DNA of 64,000 bases from Eutrigla gurnardus (GCA_963514095.1 OY741264.1:18977553-19041552), one strand, 5' to 3'. Counted from the stretch's first letter, positions 10,800 through 22,710 are shown. Numbers and translations are program-made. The notes: generated from the sequence alone by a model not told the origin.

Positions 10800-11990
10800 A
10801 TTCTTTACATAGAAATGTACTCTGAAAGGTCAGTCCAGTGGCTCATATTTATTGGATTTTTGGATTTCCAGTTGAAGCGAATTGTTTTCTTGGGGACTGA
10901 AATGAGCAAGCGGTTTTGTATTTGTTTGGTATGTTGGTTTTTGAAGTGTCTCCTAATAGGCAGAGCTGTTGGCATGGAGGGACTCTGAAGTCCAGGATGG
11001 TGGAGAGAGAAAGAGTGAAACGGTTCACAAGCCCAGATTGTGTGAAAATAATCATCTGCCCTGCCTATTGTACATTGTAAGCAGGTGTCTGTGTTTGCCA
11101 GTACCGTTTTGTACATTTTATATTGAGTAATATGTATTCGGTGGATGACTTTGTATTGGCTTAGATGTAGGTTTGTATTGGTTGTCATAGCAAAGTTGAG
11201 GGAGAGGTGGCAAGGTCTGTGTCTGGGATGGTTAGAGTTGTGTTAGAGTCAATTTGTAAATTGAGTTATATAACTTATTAGTTGCTGCACGGTGGTGTAG
11301 TGGGTAGCACCGTCGCCTCACAGCGAGAGGTTCCCGGATTCGATTCCCGGGTCGGGTTCGGGCCCGGGTTCCTTCTGTGTGGAGTTTGCATGTTCTCCCC
11401 GTGTAAGCGTGAGTTCTCTCCGGGTTCTCCGGCTTCCTCCCACAGTCCGAATACATTCAGGATGGGGATAGGTTCATTGATGACTCTAAATTGCCCGTAG
11501 GTGTGAATGTGAGCGTGAATGGTTGTCTGTCTCTATATGTTAGCCCTGTGATAGACTGGCGTCCTGTCCAGGGTGTACCCTGCCTTCGCCCAATGACAGC
11601 TGGGATCGGCTCCAGCCCCCCTGCGACCCTGAATACAGGATAAGCGGTAGACAATGGATGGATGGATGGAATTTATTAGTTTGGAAGGTTCTAGTGGTTA
11701 AAAGTTCTGTTGATGACTGAAGTTGTAGATATTCTACAAACAGTTGTTTCCCAATGCTTTGGTTCAGTACAAAGTCTAAGAATTGATTGTTGCGGAAAAG
11801 ATGGTGAAGGTGTGTGATACCTTTTTGTGTCCATGTGTGACAGTGAAGAGGGGAACTGTGGAGTTTGAAGTCTGGGTTGTGCCAAATAGGAGTATATTCA
11901 CATGGTGTTGGAGTACAATTAAACATCTTAATGACTTTTCACCAGGATGTTAGAGTATAAAACAGGGATGTTGTTTGATGGTTGTGCTGA
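10800..11990 (-). mobile_element. L1-like LINE 3' fragment, split by a SINE
   Basis: Minus-strand frames at 10805-11188 read like the C-terminal region of fish L1-type ORF2: 'TNLHLSQYKVIHRIHIT', then 'DTCLQCT' and 'DYFHTIWACEP', a degenerate CCHC-like block. The frame at 11690-11926 ('YTPIWHNPDFKL', 'GITHLHHLF', 'FVEYLQLQS') fits the region just upstream in that ORF. The two halves are separated by the SINE at 11282-11669. Stops and shifts show it is dead. The 5' boundary (about 11990) is approximate. Confidence 0.65.
11282..11669 (+). mobile_element. tRNA-derived SINE with (GGAT)n tail, copy 1
   Basis: The head has a tRNA-like A box (GTGTAGTGGGTAGC) and B box (GATTCGATTCCC). The body contains 'GTGTGGAGTTTGCATG', 'CCGGCTTCCTCCCACAGTC' and 'GGCGTCCTGTCCAGGG'. 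It ends in GGATGGATGG. The target duplication is AACTTATTAG at 11272-11281 against AATTTATTAG at 11670-11679, one mismatch over ten bases, in the L1-like LINE. The same family recurs at 31037-31389 and 63058-63431, with a fragment at 59281-59321. Confidence 0.85.
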
Positions 11991-13598
11991 GGAAAGTTAA
12001 ATCAGAAAAACTGATCAGAACCCAAGTGGCGCTTTGTTATTGGCCTTCCATTCCGTCATGAATTGGCCATAACACTCAATGGTCCAGGTTATTGATCAAC
12101 ACCTATCCCGTTCAGGGCCACGAGTCGGGTCCAGAGCCGACCCCAGCTGAGAGGTTGCTGTGAGGTGACAGTGGTAAACACTCCACCACCATGCAGCTCA
12201 GTCCCTCTGGGATTATGGTGCCATTGGGACATTCCCAATCATATCTACATTGCAGGATGGTCAGATTTGGTGTAAAGTAATCCACCTAACAGCAAGTGGT
12301 GGACTCACTGAGGTTGTACTTTACAGTAACGACTATCAGTGGAGTACTCACTGTAGCTAGCTTGCTAGCTCTGTCATTCTTTAAAGCTAGAAAGCTCAGA
12401 AATTAATAAGATGGGCAGTGTTGGTACCTCAGGCTTCCATGTCTACTCTAACTTTCTCATCTCTCCCTCTATCTAAATGTGGATAAAATAGTACACAAGG
12501 TTATTGAAATGCTCACTCAAGAGTTAGAGTGACTGATAAACCCCATTTCATTTGTGTCGATTAATGTCAGCCTGGCACTGAGACACTGTGTGTAACCATC
12601 CAGGCTGCTGAATGGAGTTTCAAATGGCTCTCTTGTGTGAAACAGTGCTTACCTCATCTCCCTGCCATCTAATGGATCCATCAATGCCATTGACTGGCCA
12701 GGGACCTGAATTGTCAAGTAGATTTCCCAGAGGGCTAACACAGATTGAGGGGTGACGTGCAATCAGCTGGCGTCTGCTGTCTCTGAGTGATGGCTGTTTG
12801 GCTCTGGAGGACTCTGCTCAATACTATTCCCTTCTCCATTCTATCAATAAGATATCCACCTTAGCACGTTGAGGCTAGTGGCTCTATCATTGTGTCACAG
12901 CTGCACTGACTACATTTACATGCACACTCATATTCAACTATTATTTCAGAAAGTGACAATATTCCTAAATTGATATGTGTCACTCCGTGGATATTCTGAA
13001 TTAGTTATTATACTGAATGGATCATTTACAGATGAAGATGTGTGATGTTGATGTTATTCAGTTTTTAGCAGCAGTCTTTGGACATGTATACAGCACATTC
13101 ACTATATGAGTCTCAGTTTGTGTTTTTACGACACTTACTCAAATGGACAAGATGATGCTGGTAAGAATAGGAACAAAGACAACTAACATTACCTTAATCA
13201 AAATATGCATGGCTGCATTTAAATGGGAATATTAGTGGAATATTCATTTTCTCCAGCCATATTAACATATTGATATTTTTTCTTCTTCTTAGGAATAAGG
13301 ACAAAAACAGAAGATTTGGTGATGTGGTGCATGTAAATGTATGACTTGCTCCTTTGCTTTACTTGAAATGATTATCTTACAATGAACTCAGGCAGGATGA
13401 ACTATACCTGACCTTGATCAAGAAACCATCCACGCAGGTGAGAATTATAGGGGAGACGGAGAATTATAACATAAAAACAAAACAAGATAAATCTTAATAG
13501 GTTAGGATAATTCCTGTTGTTTGTTGTTTGTTTCCACAGTTTCCACTGTGATGTGTTCCTGCTGGGAGCCTTTTGGGAGTAGAGCTGAAATACACCAG
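11991..13598. other. cemip intron 1 sequence, nothing recognised
   Basis: About 1.6 kb of AT-balanced intronic DNA. I saw no coding exon, transposon terminus or long tandem repeat. Confidence 0.5.
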
Positions 13599-13782
13599 AG
13601 GGGTATTCCACCAAACTCGCTAATTAAAGCGGCGCTTACCTGGTTAAGCCTGGTTAGAACTAACGCCAACTTCCACTTGCGGCTAAACGCATTTCAGCCG
13701 CGCCTTGTTGAGGCTAATTCAAGTCAGGTTAACGTTGTCGTGTGTTACGCACGTTCACGGGATATGAAGCCAGACCAGAACC

Positions 13783-14007
13783 GTGAATGTCGAATCATCG
13801 AGAAAATGGCAGAAAAGACCAGGGCAAAAATTATTGATGGAACTGTACGAGGAGTACAAACCCATAATAACCAAAAAAGGGAATACTGTAGTGATAAATA
13901 AAAATCACGAGGCTGCTTGGGCAAAAATTGCCGAGCGATTAAATACAGAAGTACCGTTAAGAGTAACATGTTCTAATATAACACTGACCACAATATCGCA
14001 AACGTGA
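13783..14007 (+). pseudogene. Myb/SANT-like DNA-binding protein fragment of the Harbinger element
   Basis: The frame reads KWQKRPGQKLLMELYEEYK, PIITKKGNTVVINKN and AAWAKIAERLN, then stops at 14005-14007. LMELYEEYK...ITKKGNT...AWxKIAxRLN is the pattern of Myb/SANT-like proteins encoded by PIF/Harbinger transposons, which bind the element ends and help the transposase into the nucleus. It opens with GTG, not ATG; the true N-terminus, with the basic start of the domain, seems to lie in another frame (13800-13860), so a frameshift has occurred. The C-terminal half of the usual protein is missing. Confidence 0.75.
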
Positions 14008-14075
14008 GGATAGTGTAGAGGTAACGCGCCTGCTTTGCACGCAGCCGGCCACGGTTCAATTCCAGACTATGGAAC
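14003..14075 (+). other. tRNA-like sequence inside the Harbinger element (Ala-TGC-like loop)
   Basis: An A-box-like TAGTGTAGAGG and a B-box GGTTCAATTCC are spaced as in a tRNA. A CTGC/GCAG anticodon stem encloses the seven-base loop TTTGCAC, whose central triplet is TGC. ATAGT and ACTAT could form a five-pair acceptor stem. The T stem is poor (two pairs), so it is a pseudo-tRNA or the head of a lost SINE rather than a working gene. It starts at the stop codon of the Myb-like frame. Confidence 0.4.
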
Positions 14076-14399
14076 TTTGTGAAACTTGTTTCTTTGGCCG
14101 GAACACTCTCTCTCTCTCTCTTTTTTTATATAGGCCTGGTAAATGCATCTACATTGACCAACTCATTTATCTCAACAATTAAATGAACACATTCGATGAA
14201 CAATGCCTTTGTCATTGGGATCTATAACATGCTATTAATAATAACATCTTTATACCTATCATGTTTTTGCAAGTTATATTTGGGTTCTGGGGAAATTGTA
14301 TGACATATTTATCATAGTTAAGGTAAAATGTTGGTCTAATTATCTGATCTAAAGACAATTATACAGGCAAAAAAACAAAAAAAAACACAAATGAGATGT

Positions 14400-14475
14400 C
14401 TTCGCCAGGATGTGAACCTGGGATGCCCACATTGGAGGGCAGGTGCATCACCACTCACCCAACTGGGGGCTTTAG
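14400..14475 (-). other. Second tRNA-like sequence in the Harbinger element (Gly-TCC-like)
   Basis: On the minus strand, CCAGG-TTCACAT-CCTGG makes a perfect T arm with a seven-base loop. TGCCC/GGGCA makes a perfect five-pair anticodon stem, but the loop TCCAATGT has eight bases. GGTG/CACC can form a D stem. No acceptor stem pairs convincingly. It points opposite to the first tRNA-like sequence, about 325 bases away. Degenerate tRNA or SINE head. Confidence 0.45.
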
Positions 14476-15496
14476 ATGAAGATATGGCCAGTCAATCTTA
14501 AACAAAATAAACAATTTATTCACATTTTTTTAATTGCAAGCATGTATTCTTAGACGCTTGATGAAAATATAGTCTGTTTGTACTTCATAATTTTGGTAAT
14601 TTTTGGTCTTTCACGTGACGAAATCACGAGGACTAGGCTTGGCGGAACCTTCTGCTACAGTTGTTTCCGACAGACGGACTTCTCTGAAACCCCCGCTAAA
14701 GTAAGCCTGATGGTTAGCCTGCCCCGGAGCAGGCTAGTTTGGTCGGATAAATTCCCATGGTTACTTAGCGGAGAGTGCCTCAAGTCACGTTGATGGAACG
14801 CAACTCTCACTAAAGGTAGCAAGGCTTATCGAAATTAGCCCGGCTTTGCGCTTAGCGAGTTTGATGGAATACCCCTCAGAGGTCACAGATTAGCTCCTGA
14901 TTGGACCATCTGTTGGTACACTCCACAACAAGCAGCCTACTGTGACTTCATATTGTTTGTTTAGTACACTCCACACCAATGGAGCAAAAATAATTGAATA
15001 AATGAAAGACTAGCAAAATACTGTAAATAATCAAGAATGGCTCCAGTAAGAGACATTAAATATCAAACCATCTGTACCCTTAATAATGTAAATCATTAAT
15101 AGGGCAGCACTCTGGTAGTAAATCAAAATTTTGAAATGAATTCTTCTGTCAGAATGAATAAGAGGATTAAGAGACAGTAAGTAATCCATGAGGGATGCTG
15201 GAGACAAAGGCTCATGGATGTTCAATGCAGTTTGGAGAAACATTTTCTCTGTCGACGGACTAAACTGAAATATCTATTGATTCTATTTTAGCTCAAAATG
15301 TAAGAATAAAAGCTATTTATAAAAGATCTTTTGAGTTATGAATTATATTTTTGTATTTGTTTAACCTTTATTTAGCCAAAATATTCCCACTGAGTCCTGG
15401 TCAGGACGCCAGCATGAAAGAGCATAAAAACAAATCTGTCTCCTAGAAAATTCCAGGATTATTAATTAATTGATAACTTTAACTTAATGGAATTAA

Positions 15497-16568
15497 TGCA
15501 AGGCAACTTTATTTGTATAGAACCTTTCATACACAAGGCAGACTCAAAGTGCTTCACATCATAACATGTCATACAATAAAGTGAAAAAAAATAGAAGAAT
15601 TAAAAGAAAATAAAGGAAAAATGAATATGCATTACAGAAAGACAAGGAGATTAAAAACATATTTGCAATACTAAAAACAGTGCAGACGTTAAAAGTTTTA
15701 GCAGAAAGCTATAGTGAACATAAAAGTTTTCAGTCTAGTTTTAAAAGTTGGGGCAAGTCTTACATCTTAAGGAAGTTTATTCCAGCTATTTGTTGCATAG
15801 TGACTAAATGATGCTCTCCCGTGATTTGAGTTTACTCTGGGAATCACTAACAGATTGGTCTCAGAAGATGTTAGTGGTCTAGAAGGCTTATGTAGTGGGA
15901 GCATATCAGTGATATACTTCGGCCCTAGACCATGTAGTGATTTATATGTGAGCAGGAGGATTTTGAAATCAATTCTGACGTACAGGGAGCCAATGTAAGG
16001 ATTTAAGAATTGGTGTAATGTGCTCACATTTTTTGGTCTTTGTAAGAACTCTAGCAGTAGCGTTCTGAACAAGCTGTAGCTGCCTGACAGTTTTTTTCGG
16101 AAGACCTGCAAGGAGACAATTTCAGTAGTCTAGCCTACTAGTAATAAAGGCATTTACAAGTTTTTCTAAGTCTTAAGCTGACATAAGCCCTCTAAGTCTT
16201 GTTACATTTTTGAGGTGATAGGCCGATTTTGTTACTGATTACATGTGACTGTCGAAATGTAAATCAGAATCCATAATAACCCCAAGATTTCTGGCTTTAT
16301 TTGAGGTTTTCAGGGACAGAGAGTGAAGGTGTTGAATTACTTTAAACCTTTCTTTTTTAGCACCAAAAACAATTATCTCAGTTTTGTCCTCATTTAGTTG
16401 TAGGAAGTTTTGGCACATCCAGTCTTTGGCTTGCTCAATGCACTGGCACAGAAGATCTATGGGGCGATAGTCGTTTGGTGATAGCGCTACATAAATTTGG
16501 GTGTCATTGGCATAGCAATGGTGGTCAATGTTATTATTTTGCATGATTTGTCCTAGTGGGAGCATGTT
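15497..16568 (-). mobile_element. L2-like LINE 3' fragment (carries the empty MITE site)
   Basis: The minus strand encodes the reverse-transcriptase C-terminal part: 'HHCYANDTQIYVALSPNDY', 'LQLNEDKTEIIVFG', 'ARNLGVIMDSDL', then 'LLTYKSLHGLGPKYI'. It ends in the 3' UTR with AAGCACTTTGAG and GTATGAAA. The catalytic YADD reads YAND, so the enzyme would be inactive. It is very similar to the plus-strand copy at 20590-22999 but lacks that copy's MITE. It is truncated at 16568 inside the RT domain. Confidence 0.85.
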
Positions 16569-18106
16569 TATGTACTAGTGGGAGCATGTAGACGGGTAAT
16601 GATTGCAAAGCAAATCGTTAGCCGGCCATTTCTGTAACTCGCTGAAACCGTCAGCACCTGTGAATCAAAATCGGGCAAGTCTTGGAAATCTTTGTGCTAG
16701 AGATTGATTAAAAAAGATGGCAATGGAACAATAAGAAAAAAATAATAGAGTGATAATATAAACATATACTAACAACAGACTAATAAATATGAAGTACATA
16801 AGAGTACATTTTAAAATTCTAGGGTTGTTCTATGTGGTAACTGGTTGCTGTATGATTGCTTCTCTTTCTGTAAGTGTGTTGTATTTCTATATATGAAAAA
16901 GTAATATTGCACATAATATGAATATTATTGTTCTCAGTTTCACATGTTTAAGCTGACTATGCATTATTTAAACAACCTAAGGTGTCTTAAAGATTTTATC
17001 AGCAGAACAGGTTAGACACATTCCTAAAGCTTTAAAGTAGAATGTAATCCAATGTATCTGAAGAATTAACACTTGTTGCTTCATATATTTCCTGGAGAGG
17101 AACAGTAAGCCCATTAATTTATACAAAAGATCTCCTATTATTACTCCCACTCATCCTCGTTTATCATGATGTGTCTGGATTCCTGCTTGAGATGAGAAAG
17201 ATTTGCTCACAGCACAGAAAGCATGTTTGCAGTCACATTGAAGCCCCGATCATTTTTTTTTATAAGGAAGTTTTATTCACATGCTAAAGGGGCCTCATAT
17301 TACGATCTCGAGAAATTTTGCGCATCAATCATTTTATTTTCTGCATTCTGGTAAATGTTTCTTTCCATCTTACAGTATTCCATCTCATGATGGAATGAAG
17401 TCAAGCGTAAAATGCTACTCGTTTCACTCCATTTCTTGATGAATTTTAGGCAACTGAAACCTTTTAATTACTTATTTGCAGCTCCACATCCATGACCATA
17501 CACAAATGGTATACTCCAGACATCGTACTTAAAAGTACTCTCACTCAATCTGAGGGCTGCAGGTTGTTGGCATCACCGTCAGGAATCATGCTGGGTCTCA
17601 GGGACTAATCCATCATAGCTCTTCACAGCTGCTGTGGTTTACATGTGGAGCAGATGCCGTGTTTGGGTACACTGACTCAAATAATGGAGAGTGATGTGCC
17701 AAACACGATGTGACAAGCCAGGACAACATGATGAAGGCAGCAGAGAGCTGACTGGAGAGCAGAGGGAAGGGCAGTAGTCAGCTAGTAGAGGTGCTTATCT
17801 GAATGGTCAACACACACTATGATAACGGACAGCACTGGTCCTGCCTTGTCTTCTTATTGTTATCCTATTAAAGACCAAACCCAACAATCAATGTAATCTG
17901 CAAAGAATTGTCTGATATAAAGTAGGTGACACTCTGTGCCTTTGTTGTTCAACAAATATTGATTCAAATCTTAATGATCTACTCTGATCTATGTGTGATC
18001 TGTACATTTCCTACATTGTATTTCATTTGTAGATATTAAAGATTTGTATTTATGTCAACAAATCCCACAAAAAAGATCACATCAACAATGTATCTACTAA
18101 CCAGTA

Positions 18107-18108
<2 letters not shown>
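16569..18108. other. cemip intron 1 sequence, nothing recognised
   Basis: AT-rich intronic DNA with no supported exon or transposon terminus. The first 40 bases repeat a short L2 stretch (AGTGGGAGCATGT) twice. Confidence 0.5.

Positions 18109-18194
<86 letters not shown>
18109..18194. repeat. (GT)43 microsatellite
   Basis: An uninterrupted GT dinucleotide tract of about 86 bases in cemip intron 1. It is likely to vary in length between individuals. Confidence 0.98.
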
Positions 18195-18196
<2 letters not shown>

Positions 18197-19258
18197 CAGA
18201 TCAGCCTGGTTTCCTAAACATTACGTTTACGATACAAATTTAGGTTAACACAAAAATGTACTCAATTTTTACAATCAGGCAGGGAAACTCATTAAAATAT
18301 GCAATAAATAAGATAATTGTGTATGAGGGACTTGACCCCAGATCCACTCCAATTAATATTTCTGCCTGCATGGCTGACTCACATTCTATGTATAATTTAG
18401 TCATTCTGATTTTCCTTGATTTAATCTGTGGAGACGGATCACTTCTCTGCTCTTCCTGAGATTTCTAATGTGCTAATTTGGGATTTGGGATGTAAGATTA
18501 TGTGTCGTAGTGTAAGTGACTGTTACAGAGAGGCCAAGTCCCGCCCCTTGGACCACCATAGCACCTTTTTTATTAAAAAAATAAATCAGAGAGAAACATT
18601 TACTGTCTTTGATTCGTTCAACATATCCTTTGGTTTGCAGAAACGTTATTGTCTGGCGACTTGGTTGGATGATCTCTGTGACATGCTTTTGATTTTCTGA
18701 TTTAAGTTGGACTTTAAAAGCCCATAAAAGATCGAGACTGCAGAACAGACGATGCATGTTTGAATGTGTGGAAAGTCGTTCTGTGTCCCTGAGCATGTGA
18801 AGAACTATGCTCAGATGAATAAACCACATTGACCATGTTTACTGCAACGACTAGGCAGAACTGATTTCAAAACATGCATGAAAAACGTGTTTGAAAGCGA
18901 CACCATTACTTTCAGTGCTTGAAAGTATTAAATTTGTTTTTTATCTTGACTCTCACATGAATAATTCAGCTGCTCGGTTTACCCCAATTTGCCCATCCTT
19001 TTTATTGAAAGCTGCGTTTTCATGCATTTCTTGTTTAATTGCATTCTGATCACTTCATTTGAAGGCCAACATCATGAAATATGGAGGTTTAGCTCCTGCT
19101 CTCGATCTCGTTTTATCTCCATTTGTCTTCTTGTTTTCTACACATCGAGTAATGTTCATAATGAAATGTAATGTATCAGTTTGCTATGTGTCTTCCAGGC
19201 TGATGGAGTATTTCCATGCTGGGCCCTTTGTTTCTGAAAAAAGAACATATGAACTCAC

Positions 19259-19313
19259 CTGCTTGGATGCAGGGGAGCAGCAAAGCTGCCAGAAACATGG
19301 TGCAGCTCTTCAT
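19259..19313 (-). CDS. cemip: cemip exon 1 (start codon and signal peptide)
   Basis: This 55-base coding segment starts at ATG (19313-19311) and ends at donor GCAG/GTGAGT (19259). It encodes MKSCTMFLAALLLPCIQA plus the first base of a Val codon. The hydrophobic run FLAALLLPCI followed by QA-V is a good signal peptide with a small residue before the likely cleavage site, as expected for secreted CEMIP. The split codon (G/TG) joins exon 2 in frame at VCPDKE, and human CEMIP also has its signal peptide directly before CPD. A second in-frame ATG at 19298 is possible, but the first gives a better n-region. Untranslated sequence extends right of 19313; an upstream non-coding exon could not be identified. 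Confidence 0.85.
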
Positions 19314-19610
19314 CTCTCTCAACCACCGCTGTCTGGCTTCACACTGGTCAGGCCTTCAAAGGTCGCTTCAGACCTCCCAGTGGGTCGTTACGTAAGAAAG
19401 GCCGTCACAACGGAGGGCCACCAAAGGCACCTGGAGCATCACATTGAAATGCAGAAGAGTCAGTGGGACACAAATACATAGGCGACTCCCTGGTGGATAA
19501 GAAGGTCTGTCACACGTCACACAGTGAACACCGGCATTAACAGCTGCTTTTATTGTCAAAGTATGATGACGTAGATTCTTCTAGTGTCCGTAGGGAGACA
19601 ACAGACACAA

Positions 19611-20268
19611 GCCGTTTCTCAATACCCAGTACGCCAAGTTCGAACTCGTGAACTCCGGGAGTCTAGACTTGCGGAGTTCAGTTGGAAGAACGAACTCCCG
19701 GGGTACGGGAGGACGGGAGAACGGGAGGACGGTGTTTTTTCTGCATTTGGAACAGGAACGTACTTGATGACGTCATCGTTTTTGCCGGTTGACGGCGTTC
19801 AACTTCCGGTTATTTTCACTGGTTAAAATAAAATAAACACTATAAAAAACAACTCCGTTTCATTTGTATATTTTATTATATATTATATGAGGATATAATA
19901 TGATGTTTTCTTTTTATACAAATATGAATATACATTTTTGACATTCCCGCAAAAATACATAAAAACATTTATTCGCCCCAAAACAGTAGAATTTCAAAAC
20001 TTCTAACGTTAACTTACAATTGTGCGTCTTCTCCTCCGCCATTGCTTTATTGAAATGCATTCTGGGATACGTAACTGCCCAAAGTCCACACAAGTCTCCT
20101 CCGATGCATCCTCGGTGAAATGGGCGGGGCAAGAACACATCCGGGGTATTTGACCGTACTTGGCCAGATGCGAACTTTGAATTGGAACAGTACTCGGTCC
20201 GACGCTGATGACGTTTCTCAAGTCCACAAGAACAGAAGTACAGAGAAGAACGCATATTGAGAAACGGC
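19611..20268. mobile_element. DNA transposon with GCCGTTTCTCAATA ends
   Basis: The left end GCCGTTTCTCAATACCCAG and the right end CATATTGAGAAACGGC form inverted repeats about 650 bases apart. A second inner pair (AGTACG/CGTACT types, GAACTCCGG blocks) suggests subterminal repeats. No clear TSD could be settled and no transposase was seen, so the superfamily is unknown. It lies just upstream of the cemip start. Confidence 0.55.
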
Positions 20269-20589
20269 CACAGTGTTTTTTATACATGTCCTCAGATACT
20301 GATGCACTGTCACACCACACTGTCTCCTACAACATAATGTTCCCATACAACTACACTGCATTCTAAATAATATTACTTAATAAATAATTATTCTAACATA
20401 CTGTGCACATAATAGAAATAATAGAAATGCAGCACGACAGAAGATTAAGGCAGGAAGCCTTCAGTGTCTGTCTGAAGAGGCATGTTGGCAGCAGTGACTG
20501 TAGGTTCTTCCTGACTGCAGCTTCACAACTTTTTTAATTCCTCAGTTAACAACTGAACAATGTGTGCTGCAGATTAATTCATCTAAAGT

Positions 20590-21753
20590 AAAATAATTGA
20601 GAAAGTTGTCCTCCAACAACTAAATCACTTCCTGGCTTCAACTGGCTGCCACAACAACTTCCAGTCAGGATTTCGACCTTTTCATAGCACCGAGACGGCC
20701 CTTATTAAAGTTGTAAATGACATCCGTCTTAACACAGACTCTGGCAAAACTTCAATATTAATGCTATTAGACCTCAGTGCTGCATTTGACACTGTCGACC
20801 ACTCAATACTCTTGGACAGGTTGGAAAACTGGGTGGGGCTCTCAGGCACAGTCTTAAACTGGTTCAAGTCATATCTACAAGATAGGAACTATTTTGTTTC
20901 CATTGGCGACTTTGTATCAGAACCTACCAATGCAACGTGTGGAGTCCCCCAAGGTTCAATCTTGGGGCCGACTTTATTCAACATCTACATGCTCCCACTA
21001 GGACAAATCATGCAAAATAATAACATTGACCACCATTGCAATGCCGATGACACCCAAATCTATGTAGCACTATCACCAAACGACTATCACCCCATAGATC
21101 TTCTGTGCCAGTGCATTGAGCAAGTCAAAGACTGGATGTGCCAAAACTTCCTACAACTAAATGAGGACAAAACCGAGATAATTGTTTTTGGTGCTAAAAA
21201 AGAAAGGTTTAAAGTAATTCAACACCTTCACTCTCTGTCCCTGAAAACCTCAATCAAAGCCAGAAATCTTGGGGTTATTATGGATGCTGATTTACATTTC
21301 GACAGTCATGTTAAATCAGTAACAAAATCAGCCTAATATCACCTAAAAAATGTAGCAAGACTTAGAGGGCTCATGTCAGCTCAAGACTTAGAAAAACTTG
21401 TACATACCTTTATCATAGTAGGCTAGACTACTGTAATGGTCTCCTTGCAGGTCTTCCGAAAAAAACTGTCAGGCAGCTACAGCTTGTTCAGAACGCTGCT
21501 GCTAGAGTTCTTACAAAGACCAAAAAATGTGAGCACATTACACCAATTCTTAAATCCTTACATTGGCTCCCTGTATGTCTGAGGATTGATTTCAAAATCC
21601 TCCTGCTCACATATAAATCACTACATGGTCTAGGACCGAAGTATATCACTGATATGCTCCCACTACATAAGCCTTCTAGACCACTAAGATCTTCTGAGAC
21701 CAATCTGTTAGTGATTCCCAGAGTAAACAACAATCACGGGAGAGCATCATTTA
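20590..21753 (+). mobile_element. L2-like LINE, part 1
   Basis: The frame 20761-21336 reads LLDLSAAFDTVDHSILLDRL, GVPQGSILGPTLFNIYML and HHCNADDTQIYVALSP, then LNEDKTEIIVFG and ARNLGVIMDADL. These are RT blocks 3-7 of an L2/CR1-type element. Upstream, from 20590, QSGFRPFHSTETALIK is also present. The first residue of the YADD box is Asn, so it is probably inactive. After 21336 the C-terminal region continues with stops through LTYKSLHGLGPKYITDMLP to RASF at 21750, where the MITE interrupts it. Confidence 0.88.
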
Positions 21754-22707
21754 GGGCCCTAGTTTCGTGGCGCAGCGCAGGGCGGCGCAGGGTGGCGCAG
21801 CCGGCGCAATGCAAGTTTCGACCAGCGCAGCCTTGCGCACCGTCAGTTTGGCAGTTTGGTGGATCGCCTGCGCCAAGATGGGTGTGGCGGCGCAGCAGGG
21901 GGAGGCGTCACAGATTCAGCTTGGCGTAGCGGAAGTTTCGTGGCAAAAAGCCTCGCCGAGACTGCGCTGAAAGCTCGCCAGCTCCAACCTGGTCTACTTT
22001 CGGCGCAAGGCGTAAATAAAGTCCATTCATTCAATGCGGATCACAGCTGGCGGAGTGGAAGTTTGGCTGACGGCGCGCAGTGCGCACACGTCACCGAGAC
22101 CTCACAAGCAGGTTTCCACAGTTCCAGGCTCATTTAAATGCAATAAATAATCACAACAAACACTATTTAATGCAACTAATTGAATCAACACGTGAATTTA
22201 TATCTATATAGATTGTCCCGTCACATCTGACGTCAGATCAAAGGCGGATGGCACGCGTAACGGAAACTCAGCCTCTCGGACCAAAACATCTCCCTCTCTC
22301 TCTCCTGTTTTTTATAATATGGGCATTGTTATTATTATGATACGCGCGCACAGCGCGTGATGCGTGTGGTGGGAGCGGCGGCGCTGCTTCTGTCATCGGG
22401 TTGTCATGTGACGGAACTTGCACTGAACCTCCCCTAACGCATTAAAGGTGAGGAGAGGAGCTCATTTGATTGGTGAAGATCTGAATCGGCTGTGTTAATC
22501 CCAGTCCACGCCTCGTCTCCTCCTCGTCTTCCACTCACGCCTTCTTCTCCTCCCTCTTTCCCACTTGCGCCGGTGGGCGAGACGGGAGGTGTGCCTGCGC
22601 GAGCCTGCGCGGTGCACGAAACTTGCAAAGTCCAGGCGGACACACCCCGTCGGCGCGGTGCAGGTGCGCTGAAAGCTGACTGCGCCTGGTCTACGAAACT
22701 AGGGCCC
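21754..22707 (+). mobile_element. GGGCCC-ended MITE (PIF/Harbinger-like), complete copy 2
   Basis: It is 954 bases long with inverted ends GGGCCCTAGTTTCGT and ACGAAACTAGGGCCC and a 3 bp TSD TTA at 21751-21753 and 22708-22710. The sister L2 copy at about 15780-15840 shows the unoccupied site (one TTA), which fixes both boundaries exactly. A TTA duplication and a GGG terminus suit PIF/Harbinger. The subterminal regions are rich in GCGCA. No protein is encoded; the open frames in it are by-products of its GC-rich composition. Confidence 0.9.
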
Positions 22708-22710
22708 TTA

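Larger units (their letters stand above)
13599..14876 (+). mobile_element. PIF/Harbinger-like element, transposase lost
   Basis: The terminal inverted repeats are AGGGGTATTCCACCAAACTC and GAGTTTGATGGAATACCCCT, with a 3 bp TSD CAG at 13596-13598 and 14877-14879. A 3 bp TSD and a Myb/SANT-like second protein (13783-14007) are hallmarks of PIF/Harbinger. Zebrafish Harbinger elements are reported to target CWG inside a palindromic site, and the rejoined target ACACCAGAGGT is compatible with that (recall). No transposase frame remains. Two tRNA-like sequences lie inside, at 14003-14075 and 14400-14475. Confidence 0.85.

Noticed and set aside
18052..18243. CVCVCV-repeat frame
   Set aside because: Translation of the (GT)n microsatellite.
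18473..18829. 118-codon minus-strand frame near cemip exon 1
   Set aside because: Tested as a possible cemip exon, but there is no similarity to CEMIP and exon 1 already joins exon 2 in phase.
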